A stretch of 64,000 nucleotides of DNA from Theocolax elegans (taxonomy: Eukaryota; Arthropoda; Insecta; Hymenoptera; Cerocephalidae). The position numbers and the translations under genes were made by a program. The notes under the pieces were generated by a model. It worked only from the letters and a program-made list of their open reading frames with translations, was not told the DNA's origin and made no database searches. Positions 40,878 to 55,227 of this stretch are shown in pieces (position 1 is the stretch's first letter; each line of letters begins with the position of its first letter). The DNA is taken from positions 1,054,001-1,118,000 of the forward strand of contig JANSJX010000008.1 in assembly GCA_026168455.1 (NCBI GenBank), read 5' to 3'.

Positions 40878-42900
40878 AAAAAATTGAATATTGAAAAATC
40901 AACATTAAATTCTGTGAGAGATAAGACCTGGAATTTCACGATTCGCGTGTCTGTATATATATATATTGAGAAGAAAGCCCTCTTAGGTCATACCACTACC
41001 TATATTTCCTTTTTTTTTATCTCTCTATCCTTGAGGTCCGATCTTTTTGTTCAGGATTTAAGCTCACCGAGTTAAAAGTTCCATCAGAAATTCGAAGTGA
41101 CTGTGTGTGTGCGCGCATCGCACTCTTTTCGCGCGTCCTTGTCAGAAGCTCCACTCCCCGAGGTTTCCACGGCTCTTTGTTATACCGTGTGTATTTTTTG
41201 TCCTACGATGAATATGTTGGTACTTGACATAAAATTAGCTGATCCTCCATTGTATTGAAGGGTCGAGTGAAAAGACGATTTTTTCAAGTGGAATGTTAAA
41301 TTATTGTTACATACATATACTACGGAATATTTTCATCTTGCCCTTTTTTCCTCTTCCTACAAGTGTCCTAATTAAATTTTGCTATTTCGTACGTACATGG
41401 GATGTCCAAAGAGTAACGAAGCACGCGTAAACAATCTCCCAACGTGTTATTTTAAAAGGGCTGAAAAATTTTTTTAAAGTGTGTATTGTATATTTTGATC
41501 AGTTGGAGAATGTTATATAGGTTAATATAATTTAAAATGAATGACACTTTATTACTATATTTTTTTAAGCGTAATCATCCTGAGTACAATATAATATAAC
41601 TTTTGCTTTCTCCTAGGTTACTCTATATATCTATATATATATAACCGAGAGTGACTCGTTTCTCTTCCTCCGTTTCTTTTTCGCGGTTAAATCGCGTCTC
41701 GACGAAAGGTCGACAAAGGGAGACATACCTATACATATATATAAAAGCTTAGGTGTATATCCTTAAGGCACGACCTCACAAAGTGCGATTATAAGCTCTT
41801 AACGGTAACCAACCACTATATTTTTTTCTTTTGGTTGTTCTTTATTTCACCTCAATTTCGTGGTTAATATATTGTATATATATCCATATTTATACGGGTG
41901 GAAGTTTGTATTTTTTTTTGTTCTACAAGTTTACCAAGTGATATATAACGTGACGCGCGCCAAGTATATTTGACGTCCTTTGAAGGGGGTAACTGCGCTG
42001 TGACGGAACTGATTTTCCTTTGATGTTGCATTCATCGATGTTCTTGTATATATACCGACCTCTACGAGTTACGTTGATAGTCGTGTTTTCTTTTGAGAGT
42101 AGATCGTACTACCTTTTTGATCGATTGCAACTTATAATATATTTTCTTTTTTTTTTCTTCTTTTTTATATATCTATATTTATATCGAGAAAATGCGTTTG
42201 ATATATACGCGTTATATTTATTGAATATATATGGGCGAGACGAGTCGATTGTATATTGGGTGTATTTTGGGAATGATATTTATGTATTTGTATTTTTTAG
42301 TTAATTACAGATTTAAGAAAAGTGTAAAAGTAATTTTGTATTCACTTACTTTGGAGGTAAGAAAAAAACGAAAAATTAAATAGGTATATACCGACCGTGT
42401 AAATATGTAATACTAACGGTACATAAGTAATTTTTTTTTTGTTTCAAGATTTTTCTTTTTAGACGTATAGTAAGGTAAAACCTTCGGTATCTTATATATT
42501 CCCGCGAATTAATTATTTGTAAAGTAAGAAGAGTAAAAAAAAGAAGAAATAAAGTTTTACAGCTCAAATTTCCATGTTAACTTAATTTCCACTCTCGGAA
42601 TCAGGTACTTTAGAACCCTCACCCTTTTTATTTATTCACCGTTTACGCGCACTTTTATGTAAATTTCAAACTCTCGAGATATTTAATTCACCGGACATTA
42701 CTTCATTCTATCATTCTATTTAATATTTACAATTTTCGAAATAGAGATTGATATAAATTTCAATGGTATATATACGATTTATTTATTTATCGACGACGAG
42801 TTTGAGTAATTAAAAATCGGTTTGTTTAAATTTTACGTATAACTTTGCCTCAGTAGAATGAAATTAGGAAGTTGACACTCGTACGTGGATTGTAAAGATG
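40576..42900. repeat. Duplication B, copy 1 (about 2.32 kb)
   Basis: From TTATCGTTAGATCAAAACCG to GTACGTGGATTGTAAAGATG, repeated head to tail at 42901-45216. It includes (CA)n at about 40678-40700 and (TA)n at 40842-40875. The ORFs at 42020-42304 (+) and 42376-42567 (-) recur unchanged in copy 2 but have no recognisable domain. Confidence 0.95.
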
Positions 42901-45216
42901 ATTTATTATATTATCGTTAGATCAAAACCGATTGTATTCATCAAGTTAATGTTGACATTTTGATGATCGCATAGACACTCGTATACGTATGTATCTATAC
43001 ACATACACACACACACACACCACATACACACGCGAATCGAAAGAGTATTAATACTGAATGGTATATACAGATTGTAAATATTGATTCTCGTCGTGTTTGT
43101 TAATCTTCTTTTGACTTTCGCTTGAGTATGAATGATTATAAGAACATTATTAAACGAGAGTATATATATATATTATATATATATATATATATATTAAAAA
43201 AATTGAATATTGAAAATCAACATTAAATTCTGTGAGAGATAAGACCTGGAATTTCACGATTCAGCGTGTCTGTATATATATAATTGAGAAGAAAGCCCTC
43301 TTAGGTCATACCACTACCTATATTTCCTTTTTTTTTATCTCTCTATCCTTGAGGTCCGATCTTTTTGTTCAGGATTAAGCTCACCGAGTGTTAAAAGTTC
43401 CATCAGAAATTCGAAGTGACTGTGTGTGTGCGCGCATCGCACTCTTTTCGCGCGTCCTTGTCAGAAGCTCCACTCCCCGAGGTTTCCACGGCTCTTTGTT
43501 ATACCGTGTGTATTTTTTGTCCTACGATGAATATGTTGGTACTTGACATAAAATTAGCTGATCCTCCATTGTATTGAAGGGTCGAGTGAAAAGACGATTT
43601 TTTCAAGTGGAATGTTAAATTATTGTTACATACATATACTACGGAATATTTTCATCTTGCCCTTTTTTCCTCTTCCTACAAGTGTCCTAATTAAATTTTG
43701 CTATTTCGTACGTACATGGGATGTCCAAAGAGTAACGAAGCACGCGTAAACAATCTCCCAACGTGTTATTTTAAAAGGGCTGAAAAATTTTTTTAAAGTG
43801 TGTATTGTATATTTTGATCAGTTGGAGAATGTTATATAGGTTAATATAATTTAAATGAATGACACTTTATTACTATATTTTTTTAAGCGTAATCATCCTG
43901 AGTACAATATAATATAACTTTTGCTTTCTCCTAGGTTACTCTATATCTATATATATATAACCGAGAGTGACTCGTTTCTCTTCCTCCGTTTCTTTTTCGC
44001 GGTTAAATCGCGTCTCGACGAAAGGTCGACAAAGGGAGACATACCTATACATATATATAAAAGCTTAGGTGTATATCCTTAAGGCACGACCTCACAAAGT
44101 GCGATTATAAGCTCTTAACGGTAACCAACCACTATATTTTTTTCTTTTGGTTGTTCTTTATTTCACCTCAATTTCGTGGTTAATATATTGTATATATATC
44201 CATATTTATACGGGTGGAAGTTTGTATTTTTTTTTTGTTCTACAAGTTTACCAAGTGATATATAACGTGACGCGCGCCAAGTATATTTGACGTCCTTTGA
44301 AGGGGGTAACTGCGCTGTGACGGAACTGATTTTCCTTTGATGTTGCATTCATCGATGTTCTTGTATATATACCGACCTCTACGAGTTACGTTGATAGTCG
44401 TGTTTTCTTTTGAGAGTAGATCGTACTACCTTTTTGATCGATTGCAACTTATAATATATTTTCTTTTTTTTTTCTTCTTTTTTATATATCTATATTTATA
44501 TCGAGAAAATGCGTTTGATATATACGCGTTATATTTATTGAATATATATGGGCGAGACGAGTCGATTGTATATTGGGTGTATTTTGGGAATGATATTTAT
44601 GTATTTGTATTTTTTAGTTAATTACAGATTTAAGAAAAGTGTAAAAGTAATTTTGTATTCACTTACTTTGGAGGTAAGAAAAAACGAAAAATTAAATAGG
44701 TATATACCGACCGTGTAAATATGTAATACTAACGGTACATAAGTAATTTTTTTTTTGTTTCAAGATTTTTCTTTTTAGACGTATAGTAAGGTAAAACCTT
44801 CGGTATCTTATATATTCCCGCGAATTAATTATTTGTAAAGTAAGAAGAGTAAAAAAAAGAAGAAATAAAGTTTTACAGCTCAAATTTCCATGTTAACTTA
44901 ATTTCCACTCTCGGAATCAGGTACTTTAGAACCCTCACCCTTTTTATTTATTCACCGTTTACGCGCACTTTTATGTAAATTTCAAACTCTCGAGATATTT
45001 AATTCCACCGGACATTACTTCATTCTATCATTCTATTTAATATTTACAATTTTCGAAATAGAGATTGATATAAATTTCAATGGTATATATACGATTTATT
45101 TATTTATCGACGACGAGTTTGAGTAATTAAAAATCGGTTTGTTTAAATTTTACGTATAACTTTGCCTCAGTAGAATGAAATTAGGAAGTTGACACTCGTA
45201 CGTGGATTGTAAAGAT
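42901..45216. repeat. Duplication B, copy 2
   Basis: The first few hundred bases carry scattered 1-2-nt indels relative to copy 1 (ACCGATTG for ACCGATTTG, GATCGCATAG for GATCGATAG, GACTTTCGC for GATTTCGC). The remaining part is almost identical. It ends at GTAAAGATG, 45216. Confidence 0.95.
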
Positions 45217-45328
45217 GTTTTGTGTAATTATATAGATTAAAACGCTCGGAAATTCGGTGTGGATATGTCAACGTATAATATCCAGTAGACCGTATACGTA
45301 CGTTGTCCTCGACAGAGTTGTTGCACCA

Positions 45329-45330
<2 letters not shown>

Positions 45331-45399
<69 letters not shown>
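45331..45399. repeat. (CT)n microsatellite, about 34 units
   Basis: Uninterrupted CT dinucleotides between TTGCACCATTA and GTAAGTAATATATA, the longest such run in the window. Confidence 0.95.
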
Positions 45400-45402
<3 letters not shown>

Positions 45403-46740
45403 GTAATATATATCGCTACATATTCGCGTTATTTTAGTTTTAATAACTCGAGGAAAAGTTACGTAACCACGTTTTACTCGTTATTTAAGAACATATATAA
45501 CCCTGTTAAGTGTATGTAATTTAAAACAATTTTTTAATGTACAATATAAACATTTATTTATTTTAATAAATCTATTTTATATACATGTTCGATATGGATA
45601 TATAGCGAGATAAGGTGTATATATATATATATCCATGTAGGTATATATACAGTTGCACATAGAGAAGACCCGCATCGACATGTAACGAAAACAAAACAGC
45701 AACAAGATTACAAAATCTCTTTACTCTTTGGAATATAATAGGAACTACCTTGGACACGTACATATGTATACCTATATACACGGCTAACGAGCGCGAAATT
45801 TTCTCTGTTTAGTAAATAATGAGTTATATAGCGTTAACGAGTTCGTGAAACCTGGTTCGTCTGTCTGTATATATGTACAACCTACATCGTCAACTTCTTT
45901 TATATTCATTTTCTCTCGTTTTTTTTTGCAGAAGCGCAGTTGTACGAAACGCAGATTGGACAACTCGGACTAGCCTCGGGTCAAGGACTGTTTCTAACTC
46001 GTGTAGAAGTGTGCGTAATTAGAAGGATCTTTGTATAGACGGATTGAATTAGCGTTTCGTCTTTTTTTTCCTTGCTTTTGTGTTTTTTTTTTCTCTGTTT
46101 TTGTTCTGTGAATTACACGAAAAGTTTTTAATGATGCATTGAGATGTTATCTCCTCTTTTTTTGTTTTTGATACATTTGTAATTAGTATTTGCGTTTAGG
46201 ACGAGCACTTCACTCTTGTTTCGTACAAGGTGAACATCTTCCCTTTTTTTGATGTTTTTTTTGTTCTTGTATATATGTATATACGTTTTTATGTTTTTAT
46301 GTTCTTGTATATATGTATATACGTATATATAGGTATCGGTCGAATTTTATTAGACGATAGCCAAAAAAAAAACGAGTAAGATTTGAGATGGATAAATCGG
46401 AGGAAAAAGAAGAGCCATTAAGAAATTTTCCCAGAAACAAAAGAGAGGATAGTTATTATTTATCCAAAAACGGATTGTAAATCTCTAGGTTGCATTGTAT
46501 GGCCAAGTGAAAACTCGCGCGTTTGCGAAGGGACAATTTTTAGATTGCCTATATATACACGCGCGCGTTTGCTTTAAATCTCCAATTCTAAAAAATTTTC
46601 GTCTACAATCGTTGTTTCGTTGCTGAGATTTCGTTCTATATCTCAATATATACGTTTTTGTGTGTTTTGTTTGGTATGCAAATTGGTAAATATATCTAAT
46701 AATTCTATTAGGTGTTTCTGTATACATAATATTGGTAAGT

Positions 46741-46960
46741 ACACGGAGAAAAATGTTTGATTAAAATTTAGGAAAGGAGGGAGAAATTGTCAGAATAAGA
46801 AATTTATTGCTATAGTGTACGGTAAAATTTAATAGAAGATGTATATATATATATATTAAATTTTATCATTAAATTTAGCAATGGTTTCTCATTCTGATAA
46901 TGTGTCTCTACTTCGCTAAAAGGGTATGTATAGTAATTTTTAATCAAAAATTTTTACATG
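46741..46960. mobile_element. 220-bp MITE with CACGGAGAAAAAT start
   Basis: Left end ACACGGAGAAAAATGTTTGA. Right end TTTTTAATCAAAAATTTTTA is its diverged inverse. The arms continue inward (GTCAGAATAAGAAATTTATT with TCTCATTCTGATAATG) around a (TA)n loop near 46845. Duplication C starts within six bases of its right end. Confidence 0.7.
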
Positions 46961-46965
46961 AAAAT

Positions 46966-48983
46966 TTGTTGGATATCTGGTATTTCGTAAGTGTAACACA
47001 TTTTATCCCTTAATAAACGATTCAAGACGTACACGTAGATCGATGTGAAGTCCGAGTAAATTTTAATAACCTAAAACGATAGTCAAGATTGTAAAATCCT
47101 CAACTAATGTAACTTTGATCTTCCCCTCTCTGACTAAGGAATGTCTAGGCGATAATTCACCGTATAGTCATTCCCATTCTCTATCCTCGGTGTCGTGAAG
47201 CAGCAGCCAGACTTATAATAGATATAGGATCAAGTAGAGAGGGGAAGAGAGGGAAAGTTGAGGGTCCAGAGCTGAGGGAGGGTCATTGGTTGGCCCGCTT
47301 GGCGCCACTCCAGCTGCGCACTGCGGCCCTGTCGTGAGGGGCTCGTGGAAAACCCCTCGAGAAGAGAAACTGTATTATCATATTCCCTTGGATAGGACGC
47401 GTATATATATCTTTTCCTCCGCGAATTCTTTTCTTACTCGAAGGAGGTCTGCGGCTACGAAAAACACCCAACCACATCCGAATTATCGGGTTCGCCTTCA
47501 TTCGATCAGGGGAGGTTCCGACTTTCGATTTTACTCGTTTACTCGTATCATATATGATTCTCCTACTGCTCGGTTCAAAAATTTTATAATATTTTTATTT
47601 CACGAATTTTTTTTCTAACGATTATCTTTTTCGTTAATATAAATTTACACGTATTTTAAGAAGTATAGCACGTTTTTTCATGTCAATTTATCGGTTTAAT
47701 CACATCACATCAGAGAAAGGAATATTTCGGCTAATCGTAGTTTTCTAACTTTTAACAATTGATGAATTAAATATATGACGAAATGAATATTTCTTTACAA
47801 ATAAGTATTTATCGTATGGTATCGGTTATATTCATTTATATTTTTTTACTTTACGGGTATACGTACTTGTAAAATCTTAATATTTAAGAACCATTATGTA
47901 TTTCTTCTTTCACAAATAGTCCTTCCTCACAATATACAATTAATTAATTTTATTCAGATTTTTAAATCCATATACTTTGATCACGATGTTTAGGTCAAAA
48001 ATTTATGCCTGTTTGACTAATAATTACTGATCAAAAATTGTACACTCAATTATTATTAAAATAATGATTTTTTCTTAAAGAAATCAAAACGTCAAGCCTT
48101 TTTCTAATGCTTTAAACTATCAGTGTGAATTTTGTTCAGATTTTTAATTGAATATTTTAGATATAATTTTTGGGTCGTAAGATGCAGATTCCTGTAATTT
48201 GCATCCGATACCCCGTTAACAATACACGATTATTACTTATACGATATATTTATAACATTAAAAAGAGAAAAAGAAACTGTCAATTACTTTCCCAATATAT
48301 TTTTCGTGATAAATATCATATACATATTTATATATAAATTATTACACTTGCGTTTTCACGTATATATACACGTTATATAACAAAAAAATCAGTTATCTTG
48401 AAAAACGTCGAGTAGGAAGTGACGAGTCGTCTAAGTGGGCATATATAACCCGTACCACTCGATCTTTGAAGCTCGCGGGGTAAGGATATATGCATATATA
48501 TGTGTCTGTACGAGTTACACCAAGGGCTAACTGCCGCCATTTTTCGATGGTAAACTATTTATTTTCCGCGTCAGCGGAACTACAGCTCCGGTGTGTCAGC
48601 ATTTCGTTTTTTTTTTCGTCTCGGCTAATGTTAGTGCATCGACGCCGAGTCGACGACCCTACATATATATATACATATAGGTTATAGATGAGAGATGGTT
48701 GGTTCGTTTTTTTCTTTCTTACTATATGTATACCGTAAATTGATGGATTTCTTTATTGCGTGATAAAAGTTGAAGGTTCAGATTGTTGTGTAATTATTGA
48801 CTTTGAATGCTGTACTTTCCGATAGGGGAAAAGAAATTTAAGATTTTATTAGTATAATAATAATTGGCATGTGTACGATTAATCGGCATATTTTCCTACA
48901 TTTATTTTCTTCTTGGATTTCGACTAAAATTTCGTAGGTTATTAAACTATCCAATGAAAATAATTTATAAATTTTTATAAAAA
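46966..48983. repeat. Duplication C, copy 1 (about 2.0 kb)
   Basis: From TTGTTGGATATCTGGTATTT to a stretch ending TTTATAAATTTTTATAAAAA, repeated head to tail at 48984-50983. It starts right after the MITE at 46741-46960. It includes a GC-richer block at 47200-47480 with ORFs on both strands and no recognised domain. Confidence 0.95.
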
Positions 48984-50983
48984 TTGTTGGATATCTGGTA
49001 TTTCGTAAGTGTAACACATTTATCCCTTAATAAACGATTCAAGACGTACGTAGATCGATGTGAAGTCCGAGTAAATTTATAACCTAAAACGAAGTCAAGA
49101 TTGTAAAATCCTCAACTAATGTAACTTTGATCTTCCCCTCTGACTAAGGAATGTCTAGGCGATACACGTATAGTCATTCCCATTCTCTATCCTCGGTGTT
49201 CGTGAAGCAGCAGCCAGACTTATAATAGATATAGGATCAAGTAGAGAGGGGAAGAGAGGAAAGTGAGGGTCCAGAGCTGAGGGAGGGTCATGGTTGGCCC
49301 GCTTGGCGCCACTCCAGCTGCGCACTGCGGCCCTGTCGTGAGGGGCTCGTGGAAAACCCCTCGAGAAGAGAAACTGTATTACATATTCCTTGGATAGGAC
49401 GCGTATATATCTTTCCTCCGCGAATTCTTTTCTTACTCGAAGGAGGTCTGCGGCTACGAAAAACACCCAACCACATCCGAATTATCGGGTTCGCCTTCAT
49501 TCGATCAGGGGAGGTTCGACTTTCGATTTACTCGTTTACTCGTATCATTATGATTCTCCTACTGCGCGGTTCAAAAATTTATAATATTTTATTTCACGAA
49601 TTTTTTTTCTAACGATTATCTTTTCGTTAATATAAATTTACACGTATTTAAGAAGTATAGCACGTTTTTTCATGTCAATTATCGGTTTAATCACATACAT
49701 CAGAGAAAGGAATATTTCGGCCTAATCGTAGTTTTCTAACTTTTAACAATTGATGAATTAATATATGACGAAATGAATATTTCTTTACAAATAAGTTTAT
49801 CGTATGTATCGGTTATATTCATTTATATTTTTTACTTACGGGTATACGTACTTGTAAAATCTTAATATTAAGAACCAATTGGTGTATCAAAGAAATTTAA
49901 TTTATTACAACTCGTTATATATTTTCTTCTTTCACAAATAGTCCTTCCCACAATATACAATTAATTAATTTTATTCAGATTTTAAATCCATATACTTTGA
50001 TCACGATGTTTAGGTCAAAAATTTATGCCTGTTTGACTAATAATTACTGATCAAAATGTACACTCAATTATTATTAAAATAATGATTTTCTTAAAGAAAT
50101 CAAAACGTCAAGCCTTTTTCTAATGCTTTAAACTATCAGTGTGAATTTTGTTCAGATTTTTAATTGAATATTTTTGATATAATTTTGGGTCGTAAGATGC
50201 AGATTCCTGTAATTTGCATCCGATACCCGTTAACAATACACGATTATTACTTATACGATATATTTATAACATAAAAAGAGAAAAAGAAACTGTCAATTAC
50301 TTTCCCAATATTTTTCGTGAAAATATCATATACATATTATTATTATAATTATTACACTTGCGTTTTCACGTATATATACACGTTATATAACAAAAAAATC
50401 AGTTATCTTGAAAAACGTCGAGTAGGAAGTGACGAGCCGGTCTAAGTGGGCATATATAACCCGTACACTCGATCTTTGAAGCTCGCGGGGTAAGGATATA
50501 TGCATATATATGTGTCTGTACGAGTTACACCAAGGGCTAACTGCCGCCATTTTTCGATGGTAAACTATTATTTCCGCGTCAGCGGAACTACAGCTCCGGT
50601 GTGTCAGCATTTCGTTTTTTTTTTCGTCTCGGCTAATGTTAGTGCATCGACGCCGAGTCGACGCCCTACAATATATATATACATATAGGTTAGATGAGAG
50701 ATGGTTGGTTCGTTTTTTTCTTTCTTACTATATGTATACCGTAAATATGGATTTCTTATTGCGTGATAAAAGTGAAGGTTAGATTGTTGTGTAATTATTG
50801 ACTTTGAATGCTGTACTTCCGATAGGGGAAAAGAAATTTAAGTTATTAGTATAATAATAATGGCATGTGTACGATTAATCGGCATATTTTCCTACATTTA
50901 TTTTCTTCTTGGATTTCGACTAAAATTTCGTAGGTTATTAAACTATCCCAAGTGAAAATAATTTATAAATTTTTTATAAAAAT
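48984..50983. repeat. Duplication C, copy 2
   Basis: Many 1-3-nt deletions relative to copy 1, mostly in homopolymers and (TA)n, and an insertion of about 40 nt near 49876-49915. Its right end runs into the TTTATAAA-rich start of the palindromic mosaic at 50952. Confidence 0.95.
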
Positions 50984-52765
50984 TTTATAAAATACATTTT
51001 ATATAGTTTTTATAAAAAATTGGTAGTATAAAAATTGTATAAAAAATACACTTTTAAAATTTTTTATAAAAAATATATAGAAGGACTGTTTAAGAACTAA
51101 ATTAAACGTTTCAAATGAGCTGCACCATCTGCAGTAACGGATAAAAAAAATTTAGATGGCACGACCGAGAGGTTATGGACACCAAAAATATTAGTATTTT
51201 AGCGCGACGAAGAATTACTGCTGCCACCGACGATATTGATAAAAAAGTCCACATATTATTATTATATTATTGATAAAAAAGTTCCTCCTTCGATTTGGCT
51301 GAAAGTTTTGATCGCCTTCTTGCTTTTTTTCGAAGTTGTTGCATCCGCGCCCATGTAAAAAAAATATATAAGATTTTTATAAAAAAGTATAAAATCAGAA
51401 ATATAGATATTTTATAAAATTTATATACTGGAATGGTTCTATAAATTTTATTAATTTTTTATAAATTATTTTAAATACAAAAATGATATTTTTTTCAATT
51501 TCTTTTATTTTTTCGTGCAAATTAGGAACAAAACATAAATAATTGTTTACGCGCATTATTTTACCTTTTATATGATCAACTGGTACAACGTTCACAGAAT
51601 AAGTTTTCACGAAAAAATAAAGTTTGAAAAATCTAAATCAAATTCGGGAATAGAAATTTGCGATGCTTGCGAATCAGTGAAAATAATTTATAAATTTTTA
51701 TAAAATTTTTTATAAAATACTTTTATATAATTTTTATAAAGAATTGGCCATATAAAAATTGTATAAAATACATTTTATAAAATTTATAAAAAAATATATA
51801 GAAGGACTATTTAAAAACTAAAAAACGTTTCAAAGAGTTTTCAACTTTTCATTAGCAACCAAAGAAAAATTGAATATGATTGACAACCACAGAACAAAAC
51901 ATTTGGCCAGACCCGTCTAACCTTCACGATGTCCAAGTCGAGTGTTAAGAGTCCGCGGATGCAACAATTTGAAAAGGCAAAAAGGCGTTCAAAATTTCAG
52001 CCAATCGAAGGAGGAACTGTGGACTTTTTTATCAATATCGTCGGTGGCAGCAGTAATTCTTCGTCGCGCTGAAATATAACTTTTTGGTGTCCATAACCTC
52101 TCGGTGTTTATCTGTTACTGCAGGATGGTTGCAGCTCATTTGAAACGTTTAATTTCGTTTTTAAATAGTCCTTCTATATATTTTTTTATAAAAATTTATA
52201 AAATGTATTTTTATACAATTTTTATATGGCCAATTCTTTATAAAAATTATATAAAATGTATTTTATAAAAATTTTATAAAAAATTTATAAATTATTTTCA
52301 CTGATTCGCAAGCACCGCAAATTTCTATTCCCGAATTTGATTTAGATTTTTCAAACTTTATTTTTCCATTTCGTGAAACTTATTCTGGTGAAACGTTGTA
52401 CCAGTTGATCACATAAAAGGTTAAAATAATGCGCCGTAAACAATTATTTATGTTTTGCCTCCTAATTTGCACTGAGAAAAAATAAAAGAAATTGAAAAAA
52501 ATATCATTTTTGTATTTAAAAAATAAATTTTATAAAAATTAATAAATTTATATAGAACCATTCCAGTATATAAATTTTATAAAATATCTATATTTCTGAT
52601 TTTATACATTTTTTTATAAAAATCTTATATTTTTTTTTTTACATGGGCGGCGGACTTCTTTAACATCGACTTGGACATCGTGAAGGTTAGACGGGGTCTG
52701 ACCAAATGTTTTGTTCTGTGGTCAAGTCAATATTCAATTTTTTCTTTGGTTGCTAATGATAATGT
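50952..52765. repeat. Palindromic mosaic of four repeated segments
   Basis: Order: A (50952-51115), B (51116-51352), C (51353-51667), A (51668-51838), D (51839-51958), then inverted B (51959-52164), inverted A (52165-52295), inverted C (52296-52640), inverted D (52645-52765). A is rich in TTTATAAAA and ends ATAGAAGGACT. B has GAGAGGTTATGGACACC and CGCGACGAAGAATTACTGCT. C has CTGGAATGGTTCTATA and GGGAATAGAAATTTG. D has CATTAGCAACCAAAG and CTAACCTTCACGATGTCCAA. The C-A block pairs with its inverse over almost 500 bp. No ORF of note. Confidence 0.8.
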
Positions 52766-54271
52766 GTACTTTTTAAATTTTACGTCTATATATATATATA
52801 TATAAATGGTCTTTCGAATGAACGATTATATTTTAAAGGAATATACGGTGTGTTATTATATTGTTATGTATTTCCATTAAACACGAAATTTTTGATATTC
52901 GTTTGCATAATATACGCGAATACAAAAGTGCATAATTTTTTCTTTCATTATTCGCGAATTGAATAAAACTATATTTAACTGCGAAGTCGAAATTTTTGAA
53001 TGTTGAATTCATTATGTATTATACGCGAAAAGAAAATTGTTATTTCTACACAATTTACCGTCTCGACGATATACATAATCGGAATGTTTTTTTTTTAAGT
53101 TTGAAGATTGCGGTCGTTAAACGACGAGCATTAAAGAAAAATATCGTTAAAACGTAGACTTTTACCGTTTCAACCTTATATTTTTGAACGATGTTTTCAA
53201 AAAGTAAAAAAGAAAAAAAAACCGTATATATATACATATATAGTTATGTAAAATGTGAGTCATAGAATCGTTAGGTAAGGTTTAAAAAGCGTTGTTCAAA
53301 GGGAAGGCGTTCTTTAATGGTCCTCTCGTCTTCCTTTCGTTCTTTTACTTTAAGGAAATTTGTATGAGATGCCGTGCGTGGATAGATGTAAGTCGGAAAA
53401 TGCGCCCGTTTCTTTTTGCATAATCCTGAATGTTGCGCGTCTTTATATTCCTGAGAGAAAGAGAAAGAGAGAGAGAGAAAAGCGTGCCGACTTTTCTTTA
53501 AGAAGACACTTTGCTTTTTATCTTTCTTCAACGTTTCCCAAATGGAGAAAATTTGTCACATTTTTCCGAGCGTTACGTTTCATTATAACGAGTGGACGGT
53601 TAAGTATATATATATATATACGCGATCTTACCGCGGAGATGAGTTAAATATATACGATAAAGCGAATCGAAGATAAGTTTATTATTTTAAACTGTATAGC
53701 GTCAGCAGTTTCGTCGATTGATGCTCTTGACGATATTTTTTACGGTCTCCGGTACGTAACACACTGTTTTTCCGTCGGAGTAAAAAAAAATAGAAAGAGA
53801 GAGAGAAAGAGAAGAGTAAAGATAAAGAAGGCCGATCAGGGAGTATAAAATAACGAGAGAGACGGTGTGTGAAAATAGGGAAAGAAAATAAATGACCGAG
53901 TGATCGATGACACACGGGCTCGACTTTGGGAAAACTTCTTTATATTTGGGTCGGTGTATATACGTGTCAAGCCGCCACATACACACACCCAATCATATTT
54001 TTATGCGAATTTCATTTTTATATGCTCCGGTGCATATGTATATATTTTCTTTCTCACGTAAGTATTATACGTGTATATATACTATACGATTATTATTTTG
54101 ATTAACAAAGTTTTTTTTTCCTTTTTGATTTATTTATTTCGAGTCGCGTATTGTCACATTGTATGGAATTGATTAAATAAATTGTCTTTCAGTACATATT
54201 TTTAACGTTGTTAAGTTTAAACATTCTTTTTTTGTTTCTATTTTTTTCAGTTTTTTTCAATTTTTTCTCTA

Positions 54272-55227
54272 TTTTTCAAATAGCGGACACTTGATATGTG
54301 GTCCGCAGTAAATAATTGATTTGTACAGTTCCACATAATGTTCAGAGTTCTTTATTTAATAAACGTTGATATATACAGGTGCGATATAATAGATTATTCT
54401 ATGAATGTAATAGTAATTATTATTTTAATATACACCTATATATGGCAGTATTTTCGAGTGACTTTAATGTTGATAAATTTTAAGGTAAAAACGGAATAAG
54501 TATTCAAGTTTAATGGATTGGAAATTTCAGTGGCTATATATTTCCTCAGTTCCTAAGATGCAATGGATTGCAAAGAAAAACTTTTCCAAGATATAATGCA
54601 GCTGCTTCTTAAGGAGATACTCTACACTATTTCTCTCTATCCTTTTCTGCGTCGAATAAGGTGATACAAAACCAAAATATCCTTGTGTATCCTTGTTATT
54701 AATATTTATAAATTATATTTCCACTTTTACTTTTTAATATAATAAAGACATTTAAATCTTTCTTATTGAAGCAAATAACTATTAAACGCCTATATTCTTG
54801 ATGTTATTTAACAAAAGTAATATACATTGTAACTTAATAATAACTGTGATTTCTCTTTCGTTGACTATAGCGTCTTTAATTCGTTAATATTTTTATATGC
54901 ATAAATAAAACCTCAATGCGATCTAAAATGAGAAAATGCACCACGTACACTATCCATTTATTATTCGATTAAAAATATTTAATAATAATAGTAAGAGTAA
55001 TAATAGCCCTGGTTACGCAAAATTTTCCTTCGGAACGTAAAAAAGTTGCAATTTTTACTCGCTGTGTACCATTGATTATTGTATCCCTAATGATACGTTA
55101 AAATAAGTCAAAACGAACATTATTTCAGTCTACCCGAGTATACTTTGATAAATTCATCACTGTACATACCAGAAACTTTTAATTATATACTAACTTTACC
55201 GCACTTGTGGGTAATTTCTTTCTTTTT
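54272..55227. repeat. Duplication D, copy 1 (about 0.96 kb)
   Basis: From TTCAAATAGCGGACACTTGA to GTGGGTAATTTCTTTCTTTT, repeated head to tail at 55228-56200. No coding content is recognised. Confidence 0.95.

Noticed and set aside
42020..44883. Identical ORF pairs (94 and 63 residues) in both copies of duplication B
   Set aside because: Identity follows from the duplication. Low-complexity Phe/Tyr/Leu-rich translations with no domain or splice context.
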